A DNA stretch of 14,669 bases from Clostridia bacterium. GTDB taxonomy: Bacteria > Bacillota > Clostridia > Oscillospirales > CAG-272. Below, piece after piece: positions 14,416 to 14,669 of this stretch; position 1 is the first letter of the stretch, and every line of letters begins with the position of its first letter. The DNA lies in the NCBI GenBank assembly GCA_017504335.1, contig JAFVRI010000055.1, forward strand, positions 1 through 14,669, given 5' to 3'. A model generated the notes under the pieces. The model was not told where the DNA came from and searched no databases. It worked only from the letters and a program-made list of their open reading frames with translations. The position numbers were made by a program, and so were the translations under genes.

Positions 14416-14669
14416 TTATTGATCTGTGGCTTCGATTTTCATAGGCAGCGGTTTGTCTTGCTCCCCTCTGTTGTCCTTGATGATTAAGTTCTTCACACCG
14501 CCTGCGTTGACGGCGTAGCTGTCAATGCCGTAAAATTCATTGTCCGAAATTTCTATATATTCGTGAATGAGCGGGGCATCGGAATTGTCAAATCCCGATA
14601 CGCCGATCTGAATGAATCCGGGCTCTGCACCCATGGCGTTGCAATCGATCATACGGTTGTGGCGGAACA
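14416..14669 (-). CDS. C-terminal part of a right-handed beta-helix protein (partial, 5' end outside window)
   Basis: The minus-strand frame is open from the window edge to TAA at 14418-14416 and encodes 83 readable residues plus a partial codon. The sequence has beta-helix rungs: RMIDCNAMG, then a loop, HEYIEISDNEFYGIDSYAVN, and VKNLIIKDNRG, with the regular I-x-I-x-D/N-N pattern of pectate-lyase-like proteins. The first in-window ATG (14652-14650) is internal, because the frame continues upstream with FRHNR, itself a rung-like sequence. Nothing about enzymatic function can be read from this fragment; the N-terminus, including any signal peptide, lies outside. It converges on the MFS gene and shares its terminator. 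It may belong to the same carbohydrate locus. Confidence 0.7.
   Translation of the reverse strand, partial: FRHNRMIDCNAMGAEPGFIQIGVSGFDNSDAPLIHEYIEISDNEFYGIDSYAVNAGGVKNLIIKDNRGEQDKPLPMKIEATDQ

Noticed and set aside
1..14669. CRISPR arrays, tRNA/rRNA genes, insertion sequences, prophage or defence genes
   Set aside because: No regularly spaced repeats, cloverleaf sequences, transposase or integrase motifs, or known defence domains were seen on either strand.

Overview
The window reads as a chromosomal segment of a member of the Clostridia (Bacillota), probably an uncultured gut-type lineage. The main evidence is the gene order xseB - ispA - DUF212 - tlyA - nadK - argR - recN, a hallmark of that class, together with Firmicutes-type Shine-Dalgarno sequences, AT-rich intergenic promoters of the TTGNNA / TATAAT type and moderately GC-rich coding sequence. 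All genes are on the plus strand except one truncated gene at the right edge. I see no rRNA, tRNA, CRISPR array, insertion sequence or phage gene, and no gene-free stretch above 300 bases.

Region 1 (1-5925) is a tightly packed housekeeping operon that enters from the left. It carries the end of xseB, prenyl diphosphate synthase ispA, a small membrane protein of the divergent PAP2 (DUF212) family, the rRNA methyltransferase tlyA, NAD kinase nadK, the arginine repressor argR, the DNA repair ATPase recN and a YbaK-type tRNA deacylase. Two junctions (DUF212/tlyA and recN/ybaK) are 4-base ATGA overlaps. The dxs gene often found between ispA and tlyA in this cluster is absent here.

Region 2 (5943-9938) starts at a good sigma-A-type promoter. 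It holds argS, yebC and a Wzx-like flippase that has no glycosyltransferase neighbours and no clear ribosome binding site.

Region 3 (9957-10475) is a self-contained rplS unit: an extended -10 promoter, a structured leader of about 90 nt that is a candidate L19 autoregulatory leader, the gene, and a strong intrinsic terminator. The usual rpsP-rimM-trmD neighbours are missing.

Region 4 (10486-14413) is the most accessory-looking part. It is one promoter-to-terminator unit encoding a PHP-domain metallohydrolase with extra domains, a GH28-like right-handed beta-helix protein without a signal peptide, and an MFS transporter. I infer a small uptake-and-cytosolic-processing system for a carbohydrate or glycoside; the substrate is unknown. 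A second beta-helix gene, convergent and cut off by the window edge, shares the bidirectional terminator. This operon is the only candidate here for an undescribed system. The rest is ordinary core genome.
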